A stretch of 64,000 nucleotides of DNA. Origin: Vampirovibrionales bacterium. Lineage in GTDB: Bacteria; Cyanobacteriota; Vampirovibrionia; Vampirovibrionales; Vampirovibrionaceae. This document shows, piece by piece, positions 1-8,431 of the stretch. A program made the translations under genes and the position numbers. A model generated the notes under the pieces. That model made no database searches, was not told where the DNA came from, and was given only the letters and a program-made list of their open reading frames with translations. Within the stretch, counting starts at the first letter, position 1. Every line of letters starts with the position of its first letter. The DNA lies in assembly GCA_016712355.1 (NCBI GenBank), contig JADJRF010000005.1, positions 496,001-560,000 of the forward strand. The letters are read 5' to 3'.

Positions 1-631
1 CTGCGAGTATTTCGAGGCCCTGAACGTGCGCGTACGCTACCTGCACAGCGATATCAAGCCGATTGAGCGCATTGAAATCCTGCGGGACCTGCGGCTGGGG
101 AATTTCGACGCCCTGATCGGCGTTAACCTGCTGCGCGAAGGCCTCGATCTGCCAGAAGTCTCGCTGGTCGCCATTATGGACGCTGACAAAGAAGGCTTCC
201 TGCGCTCGGAATCCAGCCTGATTCAGACCATTGGCCGCGCCGCGCGCAACGTCGGCGGCGAGGTGCTGTTGTTCGCCGATCGCATCACCGACAGCATGCA
301 ACGCGCGCTGGATGAGACCCAGCGGCGGCGCGATCGCCAGATCGCCCATAACGAGACGCACGGCATCACGCCGACCACCATCCAGAAAGACATCACCAAC
401 GATCTGCTGACGTTGATGGGGGCCGGGGCCGCCGAGCGCGAAGAAGCCCGCTCCGCCGAGCGGCTGAAGCAGGAAGCTCAAGCCGTCGCCCGCGATCGCC
501 TGCCGGATCTGATCGAGCAGTTGACGCATCAGATGCGAGAAGCCGCCCGGATGCTGGAATTCGAGCGGGCAGCCGCCTTTCGCGATCAGCTCATGGCTTT
601 AAAAGCCGTGGCCGCGCAAGCGCCGTCCTAA
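1..631 (+). CDS. uvrB: UvrABC excision nuclease subunit B, 3' part
   Basis: C-terminal third of UvrB, the ATP-dependent damage-verifying subunit of nucleotide excision repair, which loads UvrC at lesions. The frame is open from the left edge, so the start lies outside the window. Visible are helicase motif V (GVNLLREGLDLPEVSLV), motif VI (QTIGRAARN), and a C-terminal UVR domain (last ~40 residues, with FERAAAFRDQL), the coiled coil that docks UvrC. The frame ends at TAA 629-631. That stop overlaps by a few bases the stop of the convergent gene on the other strand. Identification is secure; only the missing 5' end limits it. Confidence 0.97.
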   Translation, partial: CEYFEALNVRVRYLHSDIKPIERIEILRDLRLGNFDALIGVNLLREGLDLPEVSLVAIMDADKEGFLRSESSLIQTIGRAARNVGGEVLLFADRITDSMQRALDETQRRRDRQIAHNETHGITPTTIQKDITNDLLTLMGAGAAEREEARSAERLKQEAQAVARDRLPDLIEQLTHQMREAARMLEFERAAAFRDQLMALKAVAAQAPS

Positions 632-3600
632 GGCCGGGCAAGCTGAATCGGCGCCAGCGCAGCGTCCTGCGCCCTGTCCTGAGAGGCAGGCTGAGACGCC
701 GCTTGAGAAATATTCAGCGACAGATGCGCGCTCAGCGCGTTAATGCGCGTGAGAATATCCTCAAACAGCGCGAGTCGATAGGGTCGTTTAGCCCCTTCCA
801 GCGTTTGCCAGCGACGCACGCCTTCGTTAAGGGTTTCCAGCGAGCGGGCGTAAGCGGCGCGGCTGGGATCTCCCGTCGCGGGCGCGGTCCCGGCGAACCG
901 CTCGCCCAGAGCGCTGAGGGTCGCCAGCGTCTGATTCAGACCATCGGCCTGCGCAGGCGACAGCGAGGCGGCCACCAAGGGGTTTTGCAGGCGCGAGAAA
1001 TAGCGCGAGAATCCAGAAATCTCGGCATTGAGGGCGCCCAAGGCGTTTCGGTGCGGGGGAATCGCGTCGCGGCTCTTATAGGGCCCCAAACGCAGGGCTT
1101 CCTGCTTGGCGGCGTCCAGTTGGGCACAGGCAAACAGCGTGCTGCCCATGCCGCCCTGCTCGCGGATGGCCTCCAGATGTCCCAGCATTTCGTCGGCGTC
1201 CAGCCGAAAAATGGCCACGCCCGGATACACAAAGGCTTTTTGCCGCGCGTCGTTGAGGATGCGCGCTGCGGCGTCCTCAAACAGGCGGCGCGAAGACGTG
1301 TAAATCATGGGATTCAGCGCGTCGATCCAGCCGTTGTTGATCCAGGTTTCCCAATCTTGTTGAATCGCCAGAATCCGCTCGGGGCGAGTCATCGGGAAGA
1401 CCGCCGCCGAAAGTTTCACAGCCGGACGGATGGCGCGCAGCGTCTGGGAGACTTCTTCCACAAAGGCGCTGACCTGATGGGTTTTCCACGCGATGAAGGC
1501 CTTGAGCGAGGCGTCATTGAGGCGATCAATCGACACGCCCGACTCCTGGGCAAAGCGCACGCGGCTGGCGTCTTCGTAGCCCGCCTGCTCCCAGACGCGC
1601 TGAAAAGGATAGCGCACGTAATCCAACTGCACGCCGTCGACGGCGTAGCGCGTGACAATCTCTTTATAGACCGACAGCAGGAAATCCCGGCCCCGGCGAC
1701 TGGCCGGACTCAGCCAGTATTCGGTCTGGCGCGGCGGGAGATTCGAGCCGTTGGCCATGCGAAGGGTTTCACCCATCAAGCCGGATTCTTCCAGCACAGG
1801 GCCGGCATATTGGGGCGATTTGCCGATGAGCGCGTTGTGCCGCGTATTGCCGACCGCAAAGCACCAGACCCACGCATGCAGCTCCATCCCGCGTTTATGG
1901 GCTTCTTCCAGCGCCACGGCGAGGGGATCCCAGTTCTCGATCAGCGGATTCTGAGGCAGGATCTGGCTGGGATACAGCGGGTAACCAGCGTTAAAGGTTT
2001 CCAGATACACCACGTTAATGCCCGCATCGGCCAGCTTGCCAATGAGTTTCCGCAAGCCTTGCGGGCCACGGGTCTCCACAATCATGCCGCGATCGAGCCA
2101 GATAGCGCGGGCCTCAACGCGGGCAGAAGGCATGGCCATAACGCGGGACAGGGCGTTCAGCCGACGCGCCTGATCCAGTTCGGATTCCTGACGCGGCAGG
2201 TCTTGGCGCCGCGCCGCCCAGGCGGCTGCCGTCTCGTGATAACGCGCCTGGACCATCTGCGCCTGAATCTGGCGCACGGGCAAGTCCAAATCCATTGCCA
2301 GCGACGATTCCAGCGCATCATCGAGCCATTTTCGGCTATTGGCGACGTCCGCCCATTTACGCGCCAACCGCGCGTTACGAACGTTTTCCAGAGGCGGCGC
2401 GGACGCCGGCACAGCCGATGAAGGCGCGCCCTCGGCTCCCGTCGCGCCTGGAGCGCCCAGCATTGCCTGATCATTCAGCAACATGTCGTCGCTGGCAGAC
2501 TTCATGGCCGCTTTCCCTACAGCAGGCGCTGGCGCGGAAGGAACCTGCGCCGCCGGAGCTGACACAGCGGCAGGCGACCCGGACGCGCCCCCCGCAGATG
2601 CGGGAGAAGACGTCGCAGGAGAGGAAGCAGGCGACGCCACAGAAGAAGAGGAAGAAGCGGGACGCGCCAAAGACGTTGGCACAAGCTTTACATGAGAAGA
2701 AGCAGGAGATTTAACCGCTGCGCTGGCTTTTTTAGCTGCGCCGGCTTTCGTGGAAGAATGCTTGCCGGAGGCGGGCGCTCGCGAAGACTTCGGAGCAATT
2801 TTCACAGCGGCTTTAGGGGCCGGGGACTTGGACGCGGGCGGACGATTCGCGGCGAGCAACACCGGCGAGGCGTCGTAAACGGTCGTCGAGGCCTGAGGAG
2901 CAACGGTCGGGGCTGATGCGACTTCAATCGCCAGTGGCGGGGCGGGCGCAGAGGACGCCAATTTGTCCTGAGGCGCGCGCGTAGCGGGCAACGCCAACTG
3001 ATGCGCCAGAATCGCAGCGTTTTGGCGCGGCGCAAGCGACTTGGCCCACGGCCAGTTGAGCAGAGTCACCCGCCCATGAGTGGCAATCGCGGGCAGACCA
3101 TTGCTCCAGCGCGCGGCAATCCGCAGCTCGCCGCTTTGCGGGGCCAGTTGCAGCAACGAAGTCCCGGCCGGGATTTGGCCCCACTCGCTGAGCGTAGGCG
3201 TCTGAGCAGACAGCTCGCTCACCGGCATTATCCAGCGGAAAGACAGGGGTTCTGGGGCCATCGCGGCGCCGTCGAGCGCAAAACCTAGTTGCGCCAGAAA
3301 CGACAAGGCGTTTTTCGCGGGATACGAGGTTGGGGCAATGAGAATCAGCGATCCGCCGTCGGCCACGCGCTTAAGCAGCGCTTCCAGCGTGCGTGGATAC
3401 AGAGCCGGGGTCAGCGGGGCGAGCAAAGGCGCGGGCTCGCCGCCGCCAAGGCCTTCGATTTGATCTTCATCGATGACAAAATACGGCTTTCCCATGGCCT
3501 TGAGAGAGGCTTCTATCTGAGAAAACTGCGCCGCATCGAATTCACGCAGGCGCAGCACCGGCAAGTCCTGCGCGCGTGCGCCCTGGATGCAAAGCAACAG

Positions 3601-3675
3601 GGCGGTAAAAACGAGCGTCAGGGCGATCGCCGCGCGCCAGAGGTCGCCAAAAGCGGCCATGGGCTGTTTTTTCAT
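628..3675 (-). CDS. Secreted GHL10-type (family 10 glycosylhydrolase-like) protein
   Basis: A 1015-residue exported protein. Residues 1-36 form a signal peptide (positively charged start, hydrophobic core, ARA cleavage-like site). Residues ~240-430 are a Pro/Ala/Ser-rich linker, probably spanning the wall. Residues ~520-880 match the GHL10 (DUF187) glycosidase-like TIM barrel, with landmarks ARAIWLDRG, NVVYLETFNAGYPLYPS, HAWVWCFAVG, GVQLDYVRYPF and ALNPMIYTSS. Members are common in cyanobacteria and are thought to act on cell-surface glycans; the substrate is unknown. No Shine-Dalgarno is evident before the chosen ATG, and an ATG five codons in is an alternative. The 5' end is divergent from the HEAT-repeat gene, 52 nt away. 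Confidence 0.85.
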   Translation of the reverse strand: MKKQPMAAFGDLWRAAIALTLVFTALLLCIQGARAQDLPVLRLREFDAAQFSQIEASLKAMGKPYFVIDEDQIEGLGGGEPAPLLAPLTPALYPRTLEALLKRVADGGSLILIAPTSYPAKNALSFLAQLGFALDGAAMAPEPLSFRWIMPVSELSAQTPTLSEWGQIPAGTSLLQLAPQSGELRIAARWSNGLPAIATHGRVTLLNWPWAKSLAPRQNAAILAHQLALPATRAPQDKLASSAPAPPLAIEVASAPTVAPQASTTVYDASPVLLAANRPPASKSPAPKAAVKIAPKSSRAPASGKHSSTKAGAAKKASAAVKSPASSHVKLVPTSLARPASSSSSVASPASSPATSSPASAGGASGSPAAVSAPAAQVPSAPAPAVGKAAMKSASDDMLLNDQAMLGAPGATGAEGAPSSAVPASAPPLENVRNARLARKWADVANSRKWLDDALESSLAMDLDLPVRQIQAQMVQARYHETAAAWAARRQDLPRQESELDQARRLNALSRVMAMPSARVEARAIWLDRGMIVETRGPQGLRKLIGKLADAGINVVYLETFNAGYPLYPSQILPQNPLIENWDPLAVALEEAHKRGMELHAWVWCFAVGNTRHNALIGKSPQYAGPVLEESGLMGETLRMANGSNLPPRQTEYWLSPASRRGRDFLLSVYKEIVTRYAVDGVQLDYVRYPFQRVWEQAGYEDASRVRFAQESGVSIDRLNDASLKAFIAWKTHQVSAFVEEVSQTLRAIRPAVKLSAAVFPMTRPERILAIQQDWETWINNGWIDALNPMIYTSSRRLFEDAAARILNDARQKAFVYPGVAIFRLDADEMLGHLEAIREQGGMGSTLFACAQLDAAKQEALRLGPYKSRDAIPPHRNALGALNAEISGFSRYFSRLQNPLVAASLSPAQADGLNQTLATLSALGERFAGTAPATGDPSRAAYARSLETLNEGVRRWQTLEGAKRPYRLALFEDILTRINALSAHLSLNISQAASQPASQDRAQDAALAPIQLARP

Positions 3676-3727
3676 TGTTTAATCCGTTAAACTGAAAACA
3701 GGTTGCGCAACACAAGGCCAACGCCCG

Positions 3728-4423
3728 ATGCATGCTCACGCTCTTGATATTCTAAAGGAAAAATCCGCCACGCCCCAAACCCGACTGGACGCCCTGTGGC
3801 AATTGCTGTCAGACGGCTTTTCGCGCCCTACGGCCGACACCTTGACAGCAATTTTGCAAGACGCGGACGATCATCCCGATGTTCGTAGCGGCGCGGCGCT
3901 GACGCTGGGCACGCTGGGGCGCGACAGCGCGCTGGGCGAAGAATTCGGGCGATTGCTGGGCGAAGCGCTCGGTGATCCGCATCCGACGGTGCGGCATTAC
4001 GCGGCGCGGGCGCTCGGGGCGCTGGGCCGGGTGGAAACCGCGCCCGCGTTGATTCGGGCGTTGGGCGATGCGGATCATCTGGTCTTTCACACGGCGGCGG
4101 AAGCCTTGGGGCGATTTGGCGCTCAGGCGGGTCCTGCGCTGCTCGCCCTGCTGGAAAGCGACGCGGCAGATGACGCGCGCTGTATTGCAGCCTGGAAGTT
4201 AGGCGAAATTTCTTACGAGCCTGCGATTACGGCATTGGCCAGCGCCGTGCAACGCGAGACGAATCTGGAAGTCGTGGCGCTTTGCGCGTGGGCGTTGGGC
4301 GAAATCGGCGTCAACGATCCGGCGGCGATGGTCGCGTTGCAAGCAGCTCGCGAACGCCCCGAACGCGCCATCGCCGATCGCGCCCGCCGCGCCCTGCGCA
4401 AAATCGCCCGCCATTACAATTGA
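3728..4423 (+). CDS. HEAT-repeat (PBS-lyase-like) protein
   Basis: A 231-residue protein made almost entirely of short alpha-helical HEAT repeats of the phycobilisome-lyase type. Recurring segments include DDHPDVRSGAALTLGTL, DPHPTVRHYAARALGAL and DADHLVFHTAAEALGRFG, at a spacing of about 31 residues. Such repeats form a solenoid for protein-protein contacts. In photosynthetic cyanobacteria relatives attach bilins, but scaffold proteins with no lyase activity are far more common, and there is no bilin gene here. No signal peptide or membrane segment is seen. The gene stands alone between a divergent secreted protein and the PRTase-SLOG cassette; its partner is unknown. Confidence 0.85.
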   Translation: MHAHALDILKEKSATPQTRLDALWQLLSDGFSRPTADTLTAILQDADDHPDVRSGAALTLGTLGRDSALGEEFGRLLGEALGDPHPTVRHYAARALGALGRVETAPALIRALGDADHLVFHTAAEALGRFGAQAGPALLALLESDAADDARCIAAWKLGEISYEPAITALASAVQRETNLEVVALCAWALGEIGVNDPAAMVALQAARERPERAIADRARRALRKIARHYN

Positions 4424-4473
4424 GGCATCTTTGCGCAGTATGATACAGGTTTGTAAGCCGTGGGAGGCATCAT

Positions 4474-5040
4474 GTGGTCGTTACGTTAGAAGGCTTATGG
4501 GACAAAGGCTTCGCTTACGATGTTCATACAGTGAACAGCGCTCACTTAGGGCTAAATGAATATGGCCACGACATGTTTGAAACCCAAAGAACGCCGATGG
4601 GGGAACTGGTTTACCAGTTAAAATATAAGGGCAGACGCGAAGTGGCGCGAGAAATTGTGGAGCTGCTCATCCGCGGAATTGGCGGACTGGATACGGTCAA
4701 CGTGATTATTCCGTGTCCTGCCACCAGAACCCGGCCTTTCCAAGCGGTCGAAGAAATCGCGCAAGAATTGGGAAGACGCTGTCAACGACCCGTAACGAAG
4801 GCGTTAATCAATAGCGGGCATTCCCAAATAAAGGACATTGAAGACCCGGCCGAAAGACAGAAATGCCTGCTGGAGAGCATACAATTAGCGGGAGACTTTG
4901 ATTTTTCTGGACAAAAAGCGTTATTACTGGACGATTTGTATCAAACCGGGAGCACTTTATCGGTAGCGACAAGCCTTTTAAAGGCACATACAAACGTTCA
5001 TCGGGTTTTTGCCCTCACGATGACAAAAACGCGGAGATAG
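4474..5040 (+). CDS. ComF-like phosphoribosyltransferase-fold protein
   Basis: A 188-residue type I phosphoribosyltransferase-fold protein. The PRPP-binding loop is clear (ALLLDDLYQTGSTLSVA, residues ~148-164). An upstream strand-loop (NVIIPCPATRTRP) corresponds to the first part of the PRTase core. It lacks the N-terminal Cys4 zinc finger of true ComF. The start is GTG 4474, chosen because GGGAGG at 4462-4467 lies 6 nt upstream; the overlapping ATG at 4472 runs into a stop after five codons. It sits 5 nt before the SLOG gene, and both are visibly AT-richer than their neighbours, suggesting a horizontally moved two-gene unit. I recall similar pairs elsewhere, but the substrate is unknown. Confidence 0.8.
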   Translation: MVVTLEGLWDKGFAYDVHTVNSAHLGLNEYGHDMFETQRTPMGELVYQLKYKGRREVAREIVELLIRGIGGLDTVNVIIPCPATRTRPFQAVEEIAQELGRRCQRPVTKALINSGHSQIKDIEDPAERQKCLLESIQLAGDFDFSGQKALLLDDLYQTGSTLSVATSLLKAHTNVHRVFALTMTKTRR

Positions 5041-5045
5041 GGCCC

Positions 5046-5609
5046 ATGACAACCGTCTTTGTCTCAGGATCCCGACACATTACGCGTCTTAACCCGTTGA
5101 TACGCCAACGGCTTCAGAACATAACGGCGCAGCGTCTCCGTATCGTTGTAGGAGACGCAAACGGTGCTGATAAAGCGTTTCAAGCCTTCTTCAAGGAAGA
5201 GGGCTACAAACTCGTGACCGTTTATTGCGCAGGCCCTCATTGTCGGAATAATTTGGGCGGATGGGAAATCGTGCGAGTTGAGGTCGCCTCCCATTTGAAG
5301 GGGCGGGATTTCTACGTTCAAAAAGATATAGCGATGGCAGGAATAGCCGATTACGGGCTCGTACTATGGGATGGTAAAAGCGCCGGCTCGATTGGCAATA
5401 TTTTCGAACTCGCCAGGCAAAGCAAACCCACACGGGTTTATTTTGCCCCCTTAAAAGAATTTATAGAGATTAGAACCATAGCCGAAGCCCAAGGGCTTTT
5501 AAAAAAATGCGCCCCCGCAGACGTGAGCGCGATCTCAAAGAAACTCAAGATTCCGAAATTAGGATTATCAACAGAAGAGGACGGCCAGCAAATCGCGTTG
5601 GCGATCTGA
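5046..5609 (+). CDS. SLOG-superfamily (YspA/DUF2493-like) nucleotide-binding protein
   Basis: A 187-residue Rossmann-like protein of the SLOG superfamily, the group that includes DprA-, LOG- and YpsA-related folds. The opening VSGSRHI (residues 6-12) and VGDANGADKA (about 35-44) form the expected nucleotide- or ligand-binding motifs. YVQKDIAMAGIADYGLVLWDGKSAGS is the typical 'track the player, then act' middle section of this family. SLOG proteins are predicted to bind or cleave nucleotide-derived signals, often in conflict or stress systems, but few have been tested. It is translated with the upstream phosphoribosyltransferase (5-nt gap). GC content is lower than the flanks. The C-terminal ~50 residues show no recognisable domain. 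Confidence 0.78.
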   Translation: MTTVFVSGSRHITRLNPLIRQRLQNITAQRLRIVVGDANGADKAFQAFFKEEGYKLVTVYCAGPHCRNNLGGWEIVRVEVASHLKGRDFYVQKDIAMAGIADYGLVLWDGKSAGSIGNIFELARQSKPTRVYFAPLKEFIEIRTIAEAQGLLKKCAPADVSAISKKLKIPKLGLSTEEDGQQIALAI

Positions 5610-5660
5610 CCCGAATGGCTTTCTCTTCCCCCCGCGCGCGGCTGTGGGATAATAGCGGCC

Positions 5661-6737
5661 ATGGCTCAAGTGATTCTGGAGAAAGTGCGCAAGGCGTTTG
5701 ATGACGCCGTTATCGTGCGCGATATCGACTTGCAGGTGGGCGATCGCGAATTCGTGGCGCTCGTCGGACCCAGCGGATGCGGCAAAACCACCGCCCTGCG
5801 GTTAATCGCCGGGCTTGAAGAGCTCACCGCCGGAACCATCCGCATTGGCGAGCGCATCGTCAACGACGTGGCCCCCAAAGACCGCGATATCGCCATGGTC
5901 TTCCAGAATTACGCCCTCTATCCGCACATGAGCGTTTACGACAACATGGCTTTCGGCCTCAAAATGCGCAAAACGCCGCGCGCTGAACGCGATCGCCGGG
6001 TTCGCGAAGCCGCCCGGATTCTGGATCTCGAAAGCCTGCTGCAACGCAAGCCCCGCGCGCTTTCAGGCGGGCAACGGCAACGCGTGGCTTTGGGCCGGGC
6101 TATTGTGCGCGATCCAAAAGTGTTTTTAATGGATGAGCCGCTGTCGAATCTCGACGCCAAGCTGCGCGCGTCCATGCGCAGCGAGATTATCCGCCTGCAC
6201 CGCCGGCTCGAAGCCACTACCCTGTACGTTACCCACGATCAGGTGGAAGCAATGACCATGGGCGATCGCGTCGTGGTCCTCAATGAAGGCGTGATTCAGC
6301 AGGAAGGCGCGCCGATGGCGGTCTATCAGGATCCTGCCAATCGCTTTGTGGCGGGTTTTATCGGGCAAATGAACTTTTTTGACGGCGAGCTCACCGAAGG
6401 CGAGGTCGCGCTATCGCCAGGGGCCCGACTGCGCGTGCCAGACCGTCTTATGACGCTGCCAAACGGCCCTGTCACAATAGGCTTTCGGCCAGAACAGTGC
6501 GAGGATCGCCCCTCGTCAGATGGCGCGCGGCAGGCGCTGAGCGTTATTCCTGAGCTTATTGAACGTCTGGGCGCTCGTCAGCAAGTTCATTTTCGGCTCG
6601 CTGACCGGCCCGAGGCGCTGGGCGTTGCCAGTCTGGAGGCGGACGCCTGCGTGACGGCCGATCAACCGCTGACCCTCTGGGTAGAAACCGATCGCTTGCT
6701 TCTGTTCGACCCGCGCGACGGTCGCCGCCTGCGATAG
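5661..6737 (+). CDS. ABC transporter ATPase, MalK/UgpC (MsmX) type
   Basis: A 358-residue nucleotide-binding subunit of a carbohydrate-type ABC importer. It has Walker A GPSGCGKTT, a Q-loop in VFQNYALYPHMSV, signature LSGGQRQRVALGRAIV, Walker B VFLMDEP and H-loop VTHDQVEAMTMGD. The C-terminal ~120 residues form the OB/TOBE-like regulatory domain typical of MalK/UgpC. No permease or binding protein is encoded nearby, so it may be a shared ATPase energising several importers, as MsmX does. A GATAAT hexamer (5648-5653) ends 7 nt before the ATG and no Shine-Dalgarno is visible, so the message may be leaderless or nearly so. Confidence 0.93.
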   Translation: MAQVILEKVRKAFDDAVIVRDIDLQVGDREFVALVGPSGCGKTTALRLIAGLEELTAGTIRIGERIVNDVAPKDRDIAMVFQNYALYPHMSVYDNMAFGLKMRKTPRAERDRRVREAARILDLESLLQRKPRALSGGQRQRVALGRAIVRDPKVFLMDEPLSNLDAKLRASMRSEIIRLHRRLEATTLYVTHDQVEAMTMGDRVVVLNEGVIQQEGAPMAVYQDPANRFVAGFIGQMNFFDGELTEGEVALSPGARLRVPDRLMTLPNGPVTIGFRPEQCEDRPSSDGARQALSVIPELIERLGARQQVHFRLADRPEALGVASLEADACVTADQPLTLWVETDRLLLFDPRDGRRLR

Positions 6738-6772
6738 GGCCAGACGTCGCCCTTGTGGCGAGCCGGTTTTTC

Positions 6773-6801
6773 TTGCGGAGCGAGCAGGTTTGTGGTATAG
6801 A
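6773..6801 (+). promoter_or_regulatory. Candidate promoter of a short transcript
   Basis: TTGCGG (6773-6778), a 17-nt spacer, and an extended -10 TGG-TATAGA (6793-6801). A start at about 6808 would give a ~64-nt transcript ending at the terminator at 6843-6871. The -35 is weak; the extended -10 is the better part. Confidence 0.4.
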
Positions 6802-6807
6802 AAACCA

Positions 6808-6871
6808 GACTAATTCACATCTTCTCTTACTTCTCTTCTCAGGACGACACGACCCGTTGTCGTCTTTTTTT
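6808..6871 (+). ncRNA. Candidate small RNA with CU-rich tract
   Basis: Between the ATPase and PHP genes, a promoter-like element is followed within 64 nt by a perfect intrinsic terminator. The single-stranded part holds a CU-rich run at 6820-6840 (TCTTCTCTTACTTCTCTTC...), complementary in character to purine-rich Shine-Dalgarno sequences, as in CU-rich regulatory RNAs of other bacteria. It contains no plausible reading frame. The alternative is that this is merely the 3' UTR and terminator of the upstream ATPase gene. Confidence 0.35.
6843..6871 (+). terminator. Intrinsic terminator
   Basis: A perfect 7-bp stem GACGACA (6843-6849) / TGTCGTC (6858-6864) with an 8-nt loop, followed by seven T (6865-6871). 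It would terminate the ABC ATPase message or the candidate small RNA. Confidence 0.85.
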
Positions 6872-6966
6872 CTGCGCGTTTGTGGGTAACCGTCGCTAGC
6901 GACTGGGGCGCGCCAATGCTACAATGGGGAGTGTTCGTCCCCCCTGAATGCGCGCGTTTGCCATGC

Positions 6967-7824
6967 ATGATTGATCTTCACCTGCATACCACCCTTTCCG
7001 ACGGAACCTCTTCGGCGGAAGAGATTATCCGCGAAGCGATCGCCTTTGGACTGGAGGCGATGGCCATTACGGATCACGACACCATGGCGTCGCTGGCCCC
7101 GGCGCGCGCGGCGGCCGAAGGCGCGTCCCTGACACTGATTCCGGGCATTGAAATTAACACCGTCTGGCAAGAGGGCGATTGCGAAGTCCACGTGCTGGGC
7201 TATTATCTGGACCCGACGCACGCGCCCTTGCTGGCCCTGCTGGAGCGGCACCGGCTGGCGCGACTGACGCAAATCGAGCGGATGACGGATCGAATCCGCG
7301 CGCAAACCGGATCTGCGCTGGCGTTTGAGGATGTCTTGGGAATGGCCTCCCCGCAAGGCTGCCTGGGGCGCCCGCATTTGGCCAAGGCGCTGACGGCGGC
7401 AGGTATTGCGCCGACCATTAGCGAGGCTTTTCAGCGCTATCTCAATCGCCGCAGCCCGACCTACGTCCCGCGGCAAACGGCGTCGCCGCACGAAGCCGTC
7501 GAGGCCATCAGCGAGGCGGGCGGCATTGCCGTGGTGGCGCACCCCGGCGACTTGCAGGGGCTGGATGCGCTGACCGTCGAACTCATGGATTGCGGTCTGG
7601 CGGGGCTGGAGGCGTATCATCGCAGCCATCGACCGGCGACGATTGAGTATCTCTGCTCGCTGGCCGAGCAATACGGCCTGATCGTCACCGGCGGCACCGA
7701 TTTCCACGGCGAAGCCGTGCATTACCAGAGCGCGCTCAGCCGTCTGGTGACGCCCTCTTACGTCTACGACGAGCTTCAAAACGAACAAGCCCGCCGCCAA
7801 AAGGCAGGGTTTAAGGTATCCTAA
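6967..7824 (+). CDS. PHP-domain phosphoesterase (TrpH/RNase AM-like)
   Basis: A 285-residue metal-dependent phosphoesterase of the PHP family, TrpH/YciV branch. Members hydrolyse 3',5'-nucleoside bisphosphates or trim 5' ends of short RNAs. Metal-ligand motifs appear in order: HLHTTLSDG near the N-terminus, ITDHDT, PGIEINT, VVAHPGD and GTDFHG near the C-terminus. The ATG at 6967 was chosen because the family begins M-I-D-L-H-L-H. The frame is open further upstream, with a GTG at 6931 sitting right after a TACAAT hexamer (6920-6925), but the extra residues do not look like family sequence. It is monocistronic and convergent with the TPR gene. Confidence 0.88.
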   Translation: MIDLHLHTTLSDGTSSAEEIIREAIAFGLEAMAITDHDTMASLAPARAAAEGASLTLIPGIEINTVWQEGDCEVHVLGYYLDPTHAPLLALLERHRLARLTQIERMTDRIRAQTGSALAFEDVLGMASPQGCLGRPHLAKALTAAGIAPTISEAFQRYLNRRSPTYVPRQTASPHEAVEAISEAGGIAVVAHPGDLQGLDALTVELMDCGLAGLEAYHRSHRPATIEYLCSLAEQYGLIVTGGTDFHGEAVHYQSALSRLVTPSYVYDELQNEQARRQKAGFKVS

Positions 7825-7840
7825 GCTCTGGAAAAGACGC

Positions 7841-8431
7841 CTAGCGTCCGGGCGGCGTGATAGCGCCTGCACGCAGCGCTTCCGCCAGTCGGCTGTGGGG
7901 GGCCAGGGCGACAAAGCGCGAAAAGGCTTCTTTGGCCTGATCGGGGCGGCCGTTGCGCTGACAGGCCAGACCCAGTAAATACCACGCCTCGGCGTCGCGG
8001 TCATTGACGGCGACAATCCGCCGCAGCTTCTCCTGCGCCAGCGTCAGAAAGCCGGCGGCCTGATACGCGTCGATCAGACCGCGATAATACTGCTCAAACA
8101 TCGGCGTCAACAGGATCGCGCGCTGCGCGGAAGCAATCGCCAGCGAAAATGAACGCATCCGGCGGTAGGCAACGCTCAGGTTATGATAAAGCGCCGGCGC
8201 CATCGGCGAATACGGGTTGAGTTGCAAGGCCAGCCTGAATTCAGCGGCGGCTTCTTCCCAACGCTCGAACGTCAGCATCTGCTTGCCGCGATCGGCGTGC
8301 AACAGCAGGTTGTTTTCCATTTGAATGACGCCTGCGGCGCGAGCAGACGCGCAAAACCCGGCCCCTATCAGCAGCATGGCCGCCGCAGAACCCAGCAGAC
8401 GCCGACGCGCGTGACGACGCAGCAAGCGCAT
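7841..8431 (-). CDS. Exported TPR-repeat protein
   Basis: A 196-residue protein with an N-terminal signal or anchor (basic RRHARRR, then LLGSAAAMLLIGAGFCASARA) followed by about four tetratricopeptide repeats. Landmarks are RWEEAAAEFRLALQLNPYS, ALYHNLSVAYRRM, AWYLLGLACQRNGRPDQA and FSRFVALAPHS. It is likely periplasmic or membrane-anchored and a scaffold rather than an enzyme. The ATG overlaps the pyrG stop in the pattern TAATG (shared T at 8431), so it is probably translationally coupled to pyrG, although no functional link to CTP synthesis is apparent. Confidence 0.82.
   Translation of the reverse strand: MRLLRRHARRRLLGSAAAMLLIGAGFCASARAAGVIQMENNLLLHADRGKQMLTFERWEEAAAEFRLALQLNPYSPMAPALYHNLSVAYRRMRSFSLAIASAQRAILLTPMFEQYYRGLIDAYQAAGFLTLAQEKLRRIVAVNDRDAEAWYLLGLACQRNGRPDQAKEAFSRFVALAPHSRLAEALRAGAITPPGR

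Noticed and set aside
703..2421. 572-codon open frame on the plus strand opposite the GHL10 gene
   Set aside because: Codon-biased GC-rich genes create long antisense frames. The minus-strand frame has a signal peptide and clear GHL10 motifs; this one shows no recognisable domain.
6919..8016. 365-codon minus-strand frame across the PHP gene
   Set aside because: It overlaps the PHP phosphoesterase and the TPR gene end and has no domain, with an Arg/Gln-rich composition typical of antisense shadows.
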